NCBI GenBank assembly: GCA_021383565.1
Contig: CP079699.1
Location: 2,356,001 to 2,420,000 of the forward strand
Source: Levilactobacillus brevis
GTDB lineage: Bacteria; Bacillota; Bacilli; Lactobacillales; Lactobacillaceae
Reading direction: 5' to 3'
DNA length: 64,000 nucleotides
Every line of letters starts with the position of its first letter. Position 1 is the first letter of the stretch. The notes beneath the pieces are model-generated. The model was not told the DNA's origin. It was given only the letters and a program-made list of their open reading frames with translations, and ran no database searches. The translations under genes were made by a program, and so were the position numbers. This document shows positions 42,727-51,613 of the stretch, in pieces.

Positions 42727-44121
42727 ATGACAGTGTTCAGTGCTTATTCTGACAGTGATATCTTGACTTATCTGAAAGCCCAAGTCGCGGATGGAACGGT
42801 GGCGACGGACGAGGCGACGCTCCGGAAGCAGTCGTTCAACCCCAACGCCACGGGTGGTGAAACCGGATTGGCCCGGGCGTTTGTTTCGGTGGCTAGTGTG
42901 GCCGATATCCAAGGCGTGTTGCGGACGGCACGGAAATTCCATATTGCGGTGATTCCGCAGACGACCTTCAGTAGTACGGTGATTGGGTCCGATGGGATTA
43001 CCGGCGCCATCATCTTGTCTACGCGTAAGATGAACCAGATTCTGGAAATCAGCAAGGAAGATTCCGTCGCGGTGGTTCAACCGGGCGTGGTGAACGGTGA
43101 TTTGGACAAGGAAGCGCGGAAACAAGGCTTGTTCTACGCGCCAGATCCTGGGTCCAAGCCGTTTTCGTCCATCGGGGGCAACGTCTCAACCAATGCCGGG
43201 GGGATGAGCACCGTACGCTACGGGGCCACGAAGGATAACGTGCTGGGTCTCAAGGCCGTCTTGGCGGACGGCCGCACGGTCAAGCTCGGTGGACGCACGT
43301 TGAAACAGGCCTTTGGCTACGACCTGACCCAATTGTTCGTCGGTTCTGAAGGCACTTTGGGCATCATCTATGAAGTGACGGTCAAATTAATGCCGATTCC
43401 GTTGGGTCAGTCTGTCATGGGCGTGGCGTTCTTCGAGAACATGACGGCCTTGGCCCAAGGGGTTACGGCGATCCGGATGTCCGGCGTCTACCCGACGATG
43501 TTGGAGGCTCTGGACGGCAACACCGTGATTGCACTGGATAAGTACGAGAAGACCCACTACGCCGAGAACAGCGGTGCCATGCTGATCTTTCGGCTCGAAG
43601 GCGGCAGTCCGGAGAACGTTCAGGTCGTGCGCGACCTTTTGGCCAAGTATCACGGGCAGAACGTTACGGTCACCACGGATGAAACGGAACAGGCCAACTT
43701 GGAACAGCTTCGCCGCGACATGTTGCCAGCGGTCTTTGCCGGGCGCAATCACCTGATGGAAGACATGGCGATGCCGCTGTCCAAGTTAGCACCGATGATG
43801 GACTATCTCCAAGACTTGGGGCATAAGCTGGGAATCACTATCTATACGGCGGGACATGCCGGCGATGGCAACGTTCACCCGACCTTCGTGTGGGATAAGG
43901 ACGTCGACGAGGTGCCCGAGGTCATCATCGAAGCGCTCCGACAGACCTTCTGGAAGACATTGGAACTCGGGGGCACAATCTCCGGGGAACACGCCGTGGG
44001 GATGCTGAAAAATCAGTGGAACAATCCCGAATTGGGTGAAACGGTTGATCAACTTCAGCATCAGATTAAGACGCTGTTTGATCCCATGAATCTCTTGAAT
44101 CCTAAGCGAAAGATTGACTAA
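42727..44121 (+). CDS. GlcD/D-lactate dehydrogenase-type FAD-binding oxidoreductase
   Basis: This 464-residue enzyme has an FAD-binding PCMH domain (TTFSSTVIGSDG, PDPGSKPFSSIGGNVSTNAGG, YGYDL-like FGYDLTQLFVGSEGTLGI) and a C-terminal FAD-oxidase C domain (TAGHAGDGNVHPTF, SGEHAVGMLK). It oxidises a 2-hydroxy acid such as D-lactate or glycolate. The ATG at 42727 with AGAGG upstream is chosen. There are no GlcE/GlcF partners, so it is a single-subunit type. It is divergent from the MarR/GNAT operon. Confidence 0.9.
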   Translation: MTVFSAYSDSDILTYLKAQVADGTVATDEATLRKQSFNPNATGGETGLARAFVSVASVADIQGVLRTARKFHIAVIPQTTFSSTVIGSDGITGAIILSTRKMNQILEISKEDSVAVVQPGVVNGDLDKEARKQGLFYAPDPGSKPFSSIGGNVSTNAGGMSTVRYGATKDNVLGLKAVLADGRTVKLGGRTLKQAFGYDLTQLFVGSEGTLGIIYEVTVKLMPIPLGQSVMGVAFFENMTALAQGVTAIRMSGVYPTMLEALDGNTVIALDKYEKTHYAENSGAMLIFRLEGGSPENVQVVRDLLAKYHGQNVTVTTDETEQANLEQLRRDMLPAVFAGRNHLMEDMAMPLSKLAPMMDYLQDLGHKLGITIYTAGHAGDGNVHPTFVWDKDVDEVPEVIIEALRQTFWKTLELGGTISGEHAVGMLKNQWNNPELGETVDQLQHQIKTLFDPMNLLNPKRKID

Positions 44122-44140
44122 ATAAATGATGATGTGTGGT

Positions 44141-44180
44141 CCCTTAACCGGGTGAGACAGCCGGTTAAGGGGCTTTTGTT
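44141..44180 (+). terminator. Intrinsic terminator after the FAD dehydrogenase
   Basis: CCCTTAACCGG and CCGGTTAAGGG form an 11-bp stem followed by GCTTTTGTT. Confidence 0.8.
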
Positions 44181-44196
44181 AAAATAGGCATAAAAC

Positions 44197-44250
44197 TTGC
44201 AAAAGCGCCCGACAAACCGGATAATAATTGTTACAATGAAAGCGAATGCA
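44197..44250 (+). promoter_or_regulatory. Promoter and cre site of the GH13 glucosidase
   Basis: TTGCAA (44197-44202) and GATAAT (44220-44225) are 17 bases apart. ATGAAAGCGAATGCA (44236-44250) matches the cre consensus at all 15 positions and covers the predicted start site, the classical place for CcpA repression. Confidence 0.82.
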
Positions 44251-44310
44251 AGGCTGGGATATACTAATCGCAATCGGTTGCACGAGTTTGATTATGGAAG
44301 GAAGAAAGTC

Positions 44311-45948
44311 ATGGGCGGCGCACAGTGGTGGCAACACGCAGTCGGATATCAGATTTATCCGCAAAGTTTTTTAGATACGAATCACGATGGGATGGGAGAT
44401 TTAGCTGGTATCCAGCGGAAAATCGACTATCTTAAGACCTTGCGGGTCGACTTTGTCTGGATCTCTTCGTTTTATCCCTCAGGTGGGGTGGACAACGGCT
44501 ACGATGTCACGCAATATGAGGGCGTTGACCCGCAGTTTGGAACCTTGGCGGAGTTCGACCAGTTGGTGATGGCGCTTCATACGGCTAATCTCAAAGTGGT
44601 GATCGACTTGGCGCTGAATCACACGTCGAGTGACCATCCCTGGTTCCGTCAAGCCTTGGCCGATCCGACCAGTGCTTACCATGATTATTATATTTGGCAA
44701 CCGACCACGCCGGACGTGGCCCCCAACAACTGGGAGTCGGTCTTCGGCGGTTCGGCTTGGACCTACCATCCGGCGAGTCAGGCGGCCTATCTGCACACTT
44801 TCGCACGTAAACAGCCGGATCTAAATTGGGAGAATCCGGCGGTGCGTCAGGAAATGGCCGCGATTATTCAGTGGTGGGCCGACCGCGGTGTCGACGGTTT
44901 TCGCTTAGATGGTGTCACGCATCTGAAGAAAAAGGCGGATTTTGCCGACGTCACGGCGCCACGAACGGGGTATTACCAAGACTTTGCGGAAGTCACGCCC
45001 TATTTGGCGGCCCTTAAACCAGTCTTGCAACGCAATCATTTGTTAGCCATTGGCGAAGCGGGTGGAATTGACATGGCAACGGCGCAACGGTGGCTGGATC
45101 CCGAGACGGGGTATTTTGACCTCTTATTGGAATTCGACCACGTGCACTACTGGGAGGATGCCGAACCCAAGCTACCAGTGGCCGCTTTACGCGAGAACTT
45201 AACCAAATGGCAACTGGCCATGGCTGAAAAAGGTTGGAACGCCTTGTTCATTGAAAATCATGATTTGCCACGTGCTGTTTCATACTACGGCAATCCCGTT
45301 GATTATCGGCGGCGTTCCGCGAAGGCGCTGGGGTTGTGGTACCTGTTGATGAAGGGAACACCCTTTATTTATCAGGGCCAGGAACTAGGCTTGCCGAATG
45401 CCCACTTCGATCGGATTACCGACTACCGTGACTTGGATAGTCGCCTGTATTACCGGCAACAGCGGGCGAAGGGTGTTAGCGAACGGGACATTTTGGCCCG
45501 GTTGGCTGCAAAGAGTCGGGACAACGCGCGCACGCCGTTCCCTTGGAACGACGAGGCTTACGGTGGATTTTCGGATCACGAACCGTGGATTCGACCGGCG
45601 CAGTTGACGGAACGCGTGAACGTAGAACGGGAGAGTCACGACCCGTACTCCGTCTTTACGTTCTACCGGCAGCTGATCCAACTAAAGAAGACGATTCCCA
45701 CGTTACAAAAGGGTCGTTACGAATTGATTGACACGAAGGACGACCAGCTGTATGTTTATCGGCGGACCTATAACGGCGACAACTGGCTGATTGTTGTGAA
45801 CATGAGTAATGAAACCGCGACAACACAGGAGTTTGATCTGAATCCCAGCGAAATGATTGTCACGAACATGCGGGTGGATTCGGCGTCGGACGATACGCAA
45901 CTTCAACCTTGGGAAGCGCGGTTGTACCATTTGCGGAAATTGGAATAA
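44311..45948 (+). CDS. GH13 alpha-glucosidase (oligo-1,6-glucosidase-like)
   Basis: This 545-residue enzyme has GH13 landmarks: the start QHAVGYQIYPQSFLDTNHDG, VVIDLALNHTSSDHPWF, the nucleophile region GVDGFRLDGV, the acid/base in LAIGEAGG and the stabilising FIENHDLPR. This fits the GH13_31-type oligo-1,6-glucosidase or trehalose-6-phosphate hydrolase group; the exact alpha-linkage cannot be read. It is cytoplasmic (no signal). GGAAGGAAG precedes the ATG at 44311; the open frame extends upstream to 44197 but covers the promoter. A cre site indicates glucose repression. Confidence 0.92.
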   Translation: MGGAQWWQHAVGYQIYPQSFLDTNHDGMGDLAGIQRKIDYLKTLRVDFVWISSFYPSGGVDNGYDVTQYEGVDPQFGTLAEFDQLVMALHTANLKVVIDLALNHTSSDHPWFRQALADPTSAYHDYYIWQPTTPDVAPNNWESVFGGSAWTYHPASQAAYLHTFARKQPDLNWENPAVRQEMAAIIQWWADRGVDGFRLDGVTHLKKKADFADVTAPRTGYYQDFAEVTPYLAALKPVLQRNHLLAIGEAGGIDMATAQRWLDPETGYFDLLLEFDHVHYWEDAEPKLPVAALRENLTKWQLAMAEKGWNALFIENHDLPRAVSYYGNPVDYRRRSAKALGLWYLLMKGTPFIYQGQELGLPNAHFDRITDYRDLDSRLYYRQQRAKGVSERDILARLAAKSRDNARTPFPWNDEAYGGFSDHEPWIRPAQLTERVNVERESHDPYSVFTFYRQLIQLKKTIPTLQKGRYELIDTKDDQLYVYRRTYNGDNWLIVVNMSNETATTQEFDLNPSEMIVTNMRVDSASDDTQLQPWEARLYHLRKLE

Positions 45949-45960
45949 ATTTGAAAGCGG

Positions 45961-45995
45961 GGCGGATCCGGGTGAAAACGCGACCCGCCTTTTTT
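45961..45995 (+). terminator. Intrinsic terminator after the glucosidase
   Basis: GGCGG and CCGCC arms with inner pairing are followed by TTTTTT. Confidence 0.7.
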
Positions 45996-46160
45996 ATACA
46001 CTAAGTTGTATACTGGTTTGGAATGTGACTTTCCGAACAGAAATAGGTGTCGGAGTAGTTTAAACCATAAACTTTTTGACAAATTAGCGAAATCCTATTG
46101 CATTTCACAAGATTGTTCTTTATTATTAAATGTATAGATATTTCTATGGGGTCAACCATT

Positions 46161-46202
46161 TTGCATATTGCTAATCATGTTAATTATATTAGTGGTTAGC
46201 AA
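46161..46202 (+). promoter_or_regulatory. Promoter and imperfect palindrome upstream of a MarR gene
   Basis: TTGCTAA (46168-46174) and TTAGCAA (46196-46202) form widely spaced inverted arms around an AT-rich centre. A possible promoter, TTGCAT (46161) and TATATT (46185) with an 18-base spacer, lies across them. This fits autoregulation by the downstream MarR protein. Confidence 0.5.
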
Positions 46203-46216
46203 GTAAAGATAAGGAT

Positions 46217-46699
46217 ATGATGAATACTATGGCAAAGAGTAAGGTCGTACATGCGGAAAGTTTTTTCGAATCTTACATGGAATTAAAGCGAGAATTAGAG
46301 AAATCAGCAACGCGGTTCCAGCGAGCCATGGGGATTTCGGTGGATCAATATGCAATTCTGCACCATATTTTAGAAAATCCTGGTAAGCTGACGTCAGCCA
46401 CTGTTGCCGATAGTCGGGGAATTTCACGAGCAGCCGTTTCGCGGGGGATCTCACAGTTGATCCGCCGGGGTTACGTCCTCCAGAGTTACCAGACATCCGA
46501 TCGGCGCGTCCGGCCGCTATCGTTAACGACTAGCGGTGAGGACTTAGAACGGGCTTGCCATGACCTGCTGATTAAGTCGGCTAAGATCATGAGTGAGACG
46601 CCTCTCAAAGATGAAGGCAGTCAGGTGACCGTGGGGGAATTGACCCAGATGTTGGCAGCCGCAACGGCGCAATTGACGCCCGAATCCTCAGAATCGTAA
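46217..46699 (+). CDS. MarR-family regulator (orphan)
   Basis: This protein of about 156-160 residues has a MarR winged helix (ATVADSRGISRAAVSRGISQLIRRGYV, then the wing QTSDRRVRPLSLTTSGEDL). The start is uncertain: ATGs at 46217, 46220 and 46229 are in frame, and AAGGAT lies just before the first. It has no co-transcribed partner; a terminator follows. Its targets are unknown. Confidence 0.85.
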   Translation: MMNTMAKSKVVHAESFFESYMELKRELEKSATRFQRAMGISVDQYAILHHILENPGKLTSATVADSRGISRAAVSRGISQLIRRGYVLQSYQTSDRRVRPLSLTTSGEDLERACHDLLIKSAKIMSETPLKDEGSQVTVGELTQMLAAATAQLTPESSES

Positions 46700-46723
46700 A
46701 CCGCTTTAAATTTTAGTTAATCG

Positions 46724-46752
46724 GATCAGTCGTTCACGACTGGTCTTTTTTT
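46724..46752 (+). terminator. Intrinsic terminator after the MarR gene
   Basis: GATCAGTCG and CGACTGGTC with loop TTCA are followed by seven T residues. Confidence 0.85.
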
Positions 46753-46907
46753 TATGACCGATTCCCCTCAAACCTAAAAAAGTGTGCAATCTAGATACCT
46801 GTCGAATTTTTGTTTCACGAGAGACGTGTCGGGGATGTAATCGTTTTCTATTCGCTGAGATTCCATGAAACAAATCTGAAAAAATTGCGTTCACCACGAA
46901 ATTGGCG

Positions 46908-47025
46908 TGCTATAATCAAATCTGTTGTTCAAAACGAGCACCACAATATATTGTGCTAAGTAGCCACCTCGCCGGCGATAAAGATACTATATGTGGTTAA
47001 CAAAACATGAGGGAGCGCAATTAGC
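46908..47025 (+). promoter_or_regulatory. Promoter and structured leader of pnuC (possible NAD-type riboswitch)
   Basis: An extended -10 element TGCTATAAT lies at 46908-46916. The leader contains mutually exclusive pairings: the hairpin CACAATA/TATTGTG (46942-46955) competes with a long-range stem between ACCACAATATA (46940-46950) and TATATGTGGT (46988-46997). A CCTC at 46967 could pair with the GAGG of the ribosome site near 47009. Some lactobacillus and streptococcus pnuC genes are known to carry NAD+-II (pnuC motif) riboswitches; I cannot confirm the match from memory. Confidence 0.45.
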
Positions 47026-47782
47026 ATGAAACATTACATTCAATTTCTATCTCACCAACTCAAGGGCTGGCCGCAGCAGAACTATTACCTATTCTTTTTC
47101 AGTTTAGGCTGCCAAGTCATGACCTTGGTTGGTCAGAAAATAACGTTGCTGGCCGTGTTAACGTTCATCGGAACGACGCTGGGCGGTTCTATGTGTACTG
47201 GCCATCAACGCCGCCAAATCAGTCAACGGCTGGCTGGGTGTGCTTTCCGCTATTTGTTTTATCGTTACGGGATTCGCGGCCAAGAATTACTTGAGTATCT
47301 TTGAGCAGGTTGCCTACGTGGCCACACTGGATATTCCCGTTCTCCTGAGTGCAAGCTGGAACGTCAATATGGCGTCTAAGATTCGGCAATTCACTGGGAA
47401 GAGTTGGGCCGTCGCGTTGGGGGCCACCCTCGTGATTTACCTGATTTCTGGCTGGGGGATTGGCGCGTTCACGGATGACCCCCGCCCCTGGGTCGATGCC
47501 ATCAGTTTTGCCATCAGTCTGACGGCCGGCGTCATTTGTTTCTTGCGTTTCAACAACCAATACGTTTGGTGGATCGCTTCCGGTCTGGCACAGATGGTGC
47601 TGTGGTTCATTTCGTTTCGGCAGGGTTCCGCGACGTTGGCCATGTTCATTAACAGTTCAGTTTACCTGATCAACGACGTGTTGGCCTTTACGATTTCACC
47701 GTGGTACAACCAGAAGGAACGTGCGCGGTTGGTCAAGCAGGAAACGGCCTATGCGGCGAGTCTCAACGAAAGTACCAACTAA
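47026..47782 (+). pseudogene. pnuC: PnuC-type nicotinamide riboside transporter, frameshifted
   Basis: The first part (47026 to about 47184) encodes a PnuC-like N-terminus (KITLLAVLTFIGTTLG). The frame then shifts and the rest continues from about 47186 (VLCVLAINAAKSVNGWLG, GFAAKNYLSIFEQVAYVATL) to the stop at 47782. Deleting one base within the GGGCGG at 47181-47186 joins the two parts into a 251-residue protein, the usual PnuC length. The total of 757 bases is one more than a multiple of three. It is either a recent inactivation or a sequencing error. GAGGGAG precedes the ATG. Confidence 0.85.
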
Positions 47783-47910
47783 ATGTTGAAAGTTTGTGAA
47801 CATGCTCCGGTCCTCAGCTGACGAGGCTCATCGTCATTAAACGAGTTATGAACACCACTTGCGGGTTCTAGCTGTTTTGTAGCTGTCGACTTTTAGGTAC
47901 CCATTAATTG

Positions 47911-47933
47911 AGACCACTAGTGATTAGTGGTCT
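47911..47933. repeat. Perfect 9-bp inverted repeat upstream of corA
   Basis: AGACCACTA and TAGTGGTCT enclose GTGAT. There is no T-run, so a terminator is doubtful. It lies 116 bases before the corA start in a region that otherwise shows nothing recognisable. Confidence 0.5.
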
Positions 47934-48048
47934 GGAACAAAACTCTCCAAATTTAACCGAAAAAAACGATGTTTCGTGATTTCTTCAGCGTAGCGCTAAG
48001 GGACGTGGTAAACTAAAGGCATTGTTTTTTAGCGAGGGAGTCGAGACC

Positions 48049-48969
48049 ATGATAGTTGAAAGAAAAATTGGGGCGAAAGATCAGGATTTAAAGTGGATCA
48101 TGACCATGGTTGAGAGCGACGCTGACCGCAATGACTTGCAGGTCAAGTACGGTCTCACCGATGAAATCCTCACGTACATTACCGATGAGAATGAACGTTC
48201 CCACTATGATCGCGATGAATTCTTGAATTCCCAACTGTTCGTCTTGCACGTGCCAGTTGTGGTGGATCAGGTGTCTCAACGGTACATTACCCGGCCAGTA
48301 ACCTTTCTGCTGAAGGGAAACGCCGTGTTCTCCATCACGACGAAGACCACGCATTGGGTCAACACGTTACTGAGCGAACGATTGAAGTTAAATCAGATCT
48401 ACGATACCAACGAGCTACTGCTGGTCGGCATGTTTATTCTCTTTGACCAGTTCATTGGGCCGATTCGAAAAATCAATGCGGAACAGAATCGCTTGGATCA
48501 ACAGCTCAACAAGTCACCGGACAACAAGGATTTAATTGCCCTGTCCAACCTGCAACAGAGTCTGGCCTACTTCGTCAGTGCCACGCGGAACAACGCCATG
48601 ATGGCGGTCAACCTGAGCAACACGCCGTTTGGTCGGCAGTTGTCGGACACCAATCAGGAGCGACTGGATGATGCGGTCATTGAAGCCCGGCAAACCTCTG
48701 AAATGACGGCGATTGAGGCGGATGTTGTCGATCGTATTTCACGGACGTTTAACAACGTGCTGAACAATAACCTGAACGATACGATGAAGTTCTTGACGAT
48801 CTGGTCGTTGGTCCTGACGATTCCGACCATTGTGACGGGGTTCTACGGCATGAACGTAAAACTTCCGTTGACCAATTACGGGGGCATTTCGTGGCTGATT
48901 ACGGTGGCGATTACCCTAGGCGTGATGGTCTGGGTCGCCTTGATGCTGAAGCACCGGCATTTCTGGTAA
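48049..48969 (+). CDS. corA: CorA-family divalent cation transporter
   Basis: This 306-residue protein has the CorA layout: a long cytoplasmic N-terminal domain, a long helix (about 140-240), two C-terminal helices and the YGMNVKLP motif (GMN) at the end of the first helix. CorA channels import Mg2+ (or Co2+/Ni2+). The ATG at 48049 is chosen for GGGAG upstream; the in-frame ATG-like start at 48022 lacks one. It is monocistronic. Confidence 0.92.
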   Translation: MIVERKIGAKDQDLKWIMTMVESDADRNDLQVKYGLTDEILTYITDENERSHYDRDEFLNSQLFVLHVPVVVDQVSQRYITRPVTFLLKGNAVFSITTKTTHWVNTLLSERLKLNQIYDTNELLLVGMFILFDQFIGPIRKINAEQNRLDQQLNKSPDNKDLIALSNLQQSLAYFVSATRNNAMMAVNLSNTPFGRQLSDTNQERLDDAVIEARQTSEMTAIEADVVDRISRTFNNVLNNNLNDTMKFLTIWSLVLTIPTIVTGFYGMNVKLPLTNYGGISWLITVAITLGVMVWVALMLKHRHFW

Positions 48970-49003
48970 AATTGTGATAACGTATAAATTTATGGGTATA
49001 ACG

Positions 49004-49033
49004 GAGATTCTCTTTTGCGAGAATCTCTTTTTT
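49004..49033 (+). terminator. Intrinsic terminator after corA
   Basis: GAGATTCTC and GAGAATCTC form a 9-bp stem followed by TTTTTT. Confidence 0.85.
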
Positions 49034-49076
49034 ATTGGGCATCGTTTTCTTGGCAACCCACGGCATATCTAATTAG

Positions 49077-49092
49077 TTGACAGCGCTTTAAG
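49077..49092 (+). promoter_or_regulatory. cre site upstream of pox (distal)
   Basis: TTGACAGCGCTTTAAG matches the cre core and is the same TTGACAGCGCTTT found before glcU. It lies about 195 bases before the pyruvate oxidase start. Confidence 0.65.
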
Positions 49093-49177
49093 TATTGTTA
49101 TTCCGCATGATAGAGCCGTTTGTTCGCCAGATTTACCAAGTGCAATATTTCACTAACAAAAAGTAAGTTAAATTACT

Positions 49178-49205
49178 GGTATTCGCTTTCAAAACGGACT
49201 ATGAT
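49178..49205 (+). promoter_or_regulatory. cre site and -10 element of pox (proximal)
   Basis: GGTATTCGCTTTCAA, read on the minus strand, matches 14 of 15 cre positions. A TATGAT at 49200-49205 could be the -10 element, with only a weak -35. The cre site would then overlap the promoter spacer. Catabolite control of pox genes is known in Lactiplantibacillus plantarum. Confidence 0.65.
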
Positions 49206-49271
49206 GTTACCAATCAATGATTTTGAGGTGTCATTATTGGACGACACCGACAACTAAGGAGCGCGATTTAA

Positions 49272-51032
49272 ATGACAAAAATGATTGCGGGTCAAGCATT
49301 AGTTAAGGTTTTAGAAGCCTGGGGGGTCGACCACCTTTATGGCATTCCCGGCGGTTCCATCAACCACACCGTGGAGGGGCTCTACCTGGAGAAGGATAAA
49401 ATCCAATATATTCAAGTTCGTCATGAAGAGGTCGGCGCCTTAGCTGCGGCTGCCGATGCGAAATACACCGGTAAGGTCGGGGTTGCCTTTGGTTCCGCGG
49501 GTCCCGGGGCCACACATCTGTTCAACGGTCTCTACGACGCCAAGATGGACCACGTGCCGATGCTGGCGTTAGTGGGACAGGTGCCGACCGCCACGATGAA
49601 CACCAACTACTTCCAAGAAATGGATGAAACGCCAATGTTTGGTGACGTTGCCGTCTACAATCGGACCGCTACGACCGCGGAACAACTCCCTTACGTGGTT
49701 AACCAAGCCATTCGGGAAGCTTACCGGCAAAAGGGCCCGGCCGTAGTCATTATTCCGGAAGACCTGTCCGCAACTGAAATCGACTATGAACCGGTTAAGA
49801 CGCCGAATACGGTTTCTGATACGTTTACCCAGCAGATTGATCCTAAGGCCGTGACGGCCACACTGGAACTACTGAAGGCCGCTAAGCATCCGTTGATCTA
49901 CGCGGGCCGTGGCCTGCTGGGTGCCCGGGATGAATTGGTCAAGTTCAGCGAACAATTCAATATCCCCGTCCTCAACACCGTTCCAGCAACCGGTGTCATC
50001 CCAACCGACCATCCGAACGCCATTGGTACGTTTGGTCGTTTGGGGTCCAAGTCCGGCTTTGAAGCTCTCCAACACACCGATTTGATTCTGTTCTTGGGTT
50101 CCGAATTTCCATTTGCACAGTTCTGGCCGAAGAACATCAAGATTATTCAAGTCAACAACAATGCCTTTGATATTGGTAAGATGGTTCCGATTGACTATGC
50201 GGTGATCAGCGATGCCAAGAGTTACCTGCAAGCTATGATTGAGACGGGTGAAACGTTGCCTGAAACAGACTGGCTGAAGGCCAACCGCCTGAACAAGCAA
50301 AACTGGAACAAGTGGTTGGATCAATTGGCCGCTGACGATAGTCAAGGCTTAGCACCGGAAGCCGTGACCAAGAAGGTCGCATCGATGGTCGGCCCCAAGG
50401 ATACCTACGGCGTGGACACCGGGAACGTCTCCGAATGGTCGGTTCGGGGCCTACCGATGGACAAGCAGCAACGCTTTGTCTTATCCGGCCTGTTTGCCAC
50501 AATGGGCTACGGCTTACCTGCCGGCATGGCTGGCGCCTTGAGTGTACCGGACGGTCAAGCTTGGTCGTTCTCCGGTGATGGGGGCTTCGCCATGGTGGCG
50601 CCTGACATCATTACGGAAGCGCGCTATGAGTTGCCAGTCATCAACGTGGTCTTTAGTAACCGGCGTTTCGGGTTCATTTACCGCGAACAGGTTGATACGA
50701 AACAACACCTGTACGGGGTTGACCTGACCGACGCCGACTGGGCTAAGGTCGCCGAAGGACTCGGTGGTATCGGTTTTACCGTCACCAACAATGCCGAGGT
50801 GGAACAGGTCTTTGATCAGATCAAGGATCTGCAGGCCAAGGGCAATAAGAAGCCAATCGTCGTTAACGCTGTGATTAAGAACGACGACCCAATTGGCACG
50901 GCCTTCATGCCACTAGACGCCAAACTTTATGGTCAAGAAACCGTGGATGCTTATGCCAAGGAAAACCACATTGACCTTAAACAACAACCCGCATTAGGGG
51001 AATTGCTACGGGCCAAGGGTGACAATCTTTAA
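49272..51032 (+). CDS. pox: Pyruvate oxidase
   Basis: This 586-residue TPP- and FAD-dependent enzyme has the N-terminal TPP domain (YGIPGGSINHTVEGL, catalytic Glu in VRHEEVGALAAAADAKYTG), a middle FAD domain (about 190-340) and the TPP-binding SFSGDGGFAMVAPD to NVVFSNRRFGFI region. It is much closer to lactobacillus and streptococcus pyruvate oxidase (SpxB/Pox) than to acetolactate synthase. It converts pyruvate, phosphate and O2 to acetyl phosphate, CO2 and H2O2. AAGGAGCG precedes the ATG. Two cre sites lie upstream. It is monocistronic with a strong terminator. Confidence 0.93.
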   Translation: MTKMIAGQALVKVLEAWGVDHLYGIPGGSINHTVEGLYLEKDKIQYIQVRHEEVGALAAAADAKYTGKVGVAFGSAGPGATHLFNGLYDAKMDHVPMLALVGQVPTATMNTNYFQEMDETPMFGDVAVYNRTATTAEQLPYVVNQAIREAYRQKGPAVVIIPEDLSATEIDYEPVKTPNTVSDTFTQQIDPKAVTATLELLKAAKHPLIYAGRGLLGARDELVKFSEQFNIPVLNTVPATGVIPTDHPNAIGTFGRLGSKSGFEALQHTDLILFLGSEFPFAQFWPKNIKIIQVNNNAFDIGKMVPIDYAVISDAKSYLQAMIETGETLPETDWLKANRLNKQNWNKWLDQLAADDSQGLAPEAVTKKVASMVGPKDTYGVDTGNVSEWSVRGLPMDKQQRFVLSGLFATMGYGLPAGMAGALSVPDGQAWSFSGDGGFAMVAPDIITEARYELPVINVVFSNRRFGFIYREQVDTKQHLYGVDLTDADWAKVAEGLGGIGFTVTNNAEVEQVFDQIKDLQAKGNKKPIVVNAVIKNDDPIGTAFMPLDAKLYGQETVDAYAKENHIDLKQQPALGELLRAKGDNL

Positions 51033-51050
51033 TTGAAAATCAACTGAAAT

Positions 51051-51089
51051 CCGTTCCACGGCCGTTGTGCAGGTGGAACGGTTTTTTTT
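51051..51089 (+). terminator. Intrinsic terminator after pox
   Basis: CCGTTCCAC and GTGGAACGG form a 9-bp stem followed by eight T residues. Confidence 0.9.
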
Positions 51090-51111
51090 GCGTGAAACGC
51101 CAAATTTACGC

Positions 51112-51157
51112 TTGAAGTTTCGATAGGATCAGCTTAAAATTGTTAGCTGACTAACAA
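51112..51157 (+). promoter_or_regulatory. Promoter and MarR operator of the efflux operon
   Basis: TTGAAG (51112-51117) and TAAAAT (51135-51140) are 17 bases apart. The perfect inverted repeat TTGTTAG-CTGA-CTAACAA (51140-51157) covers the start site, a typical place for a MarR repressor to block its own operon. Confidence 0.85.
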
Positions 51158-51172
51158 AAGGAGTTGACGCAG

Positions 51173-51613
51173 TTGTTAGAACGACGATTAGGCGCTTGGC
51201 TACGCGATGCCGAGCACCAGATGAACTTTGAAATGAACGAGTTTGCCCGGCCGTACGGCTTGACCGGCATGCAGATGTCCGTGATTGATTTCCTCAGTCG
51301 ACGTGGAACGGCCGAGAGCTTTCAAGTGGACGTGGAACGGGAATTTCACGTCCAGCGTTCCACGGCATCCATCTTGATTAAACGCATGGTGGAACACGAC
51401 CTCGTGACGCGAGTTGTGGCGGCCAATGACAGCCGCAAACGACAATTGCGACTGACGCCCCGGGGGCAAGCGCTAGTGCCCATGATTACGCGGCATTTGG
51501 AACAACAGGATGCCAAGATGGTTGCTGGTTTGACGACAACCGAGGCTCAAGCCTTTCGCCGCGCCTTACGCAACGTGACCCGGTGGGGAAAGACACCTAA
51601 GGAGGATGACTAA
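51173..51613 (+). CDS. MarR-family regulator of an efflux operon
   Basis: This 146-residue protein has a MarR winged helix (FQVDVEREFHVQRSTASILIKRMVEHDLV, wing VVAANDSRKRQLRLTPRG). AAAGGAG lies 9 bases before the TTG at 51173, so I use that start; a TTG at 51164 abuts the site. The stop TAA is followed immediately by the ATG of the efflux gene. A drug- or phenolic-responsive repressor of the pump is likely. Confidence 0.9.
   Translation: MLERRLGAWLRDAEHQMNFEMNEFARPYGLTGMQMSVIDFLSRRGTAESFQVDVEREFHVQRSTASILIKRMVEHDLVTRVVAANDSRKRQLRLTPRGQALVPMITRHLEQQDAKMVAGLTTTEAQAFRRALRNVTRWGKTPKEDD

Noticed and set aside
42768-43125. Minus-strand frames over the FAD dehydrogenase
   Set aside because: They overlap a well-supported enzyme and show shadow composition.
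44197-44310. N-terminal extension of the glucosidase frame
   Set aside because: It covers the promoter and cre site, has no Shine-Dalgarno, and GH13 enzymes start near the ATG at 44311.
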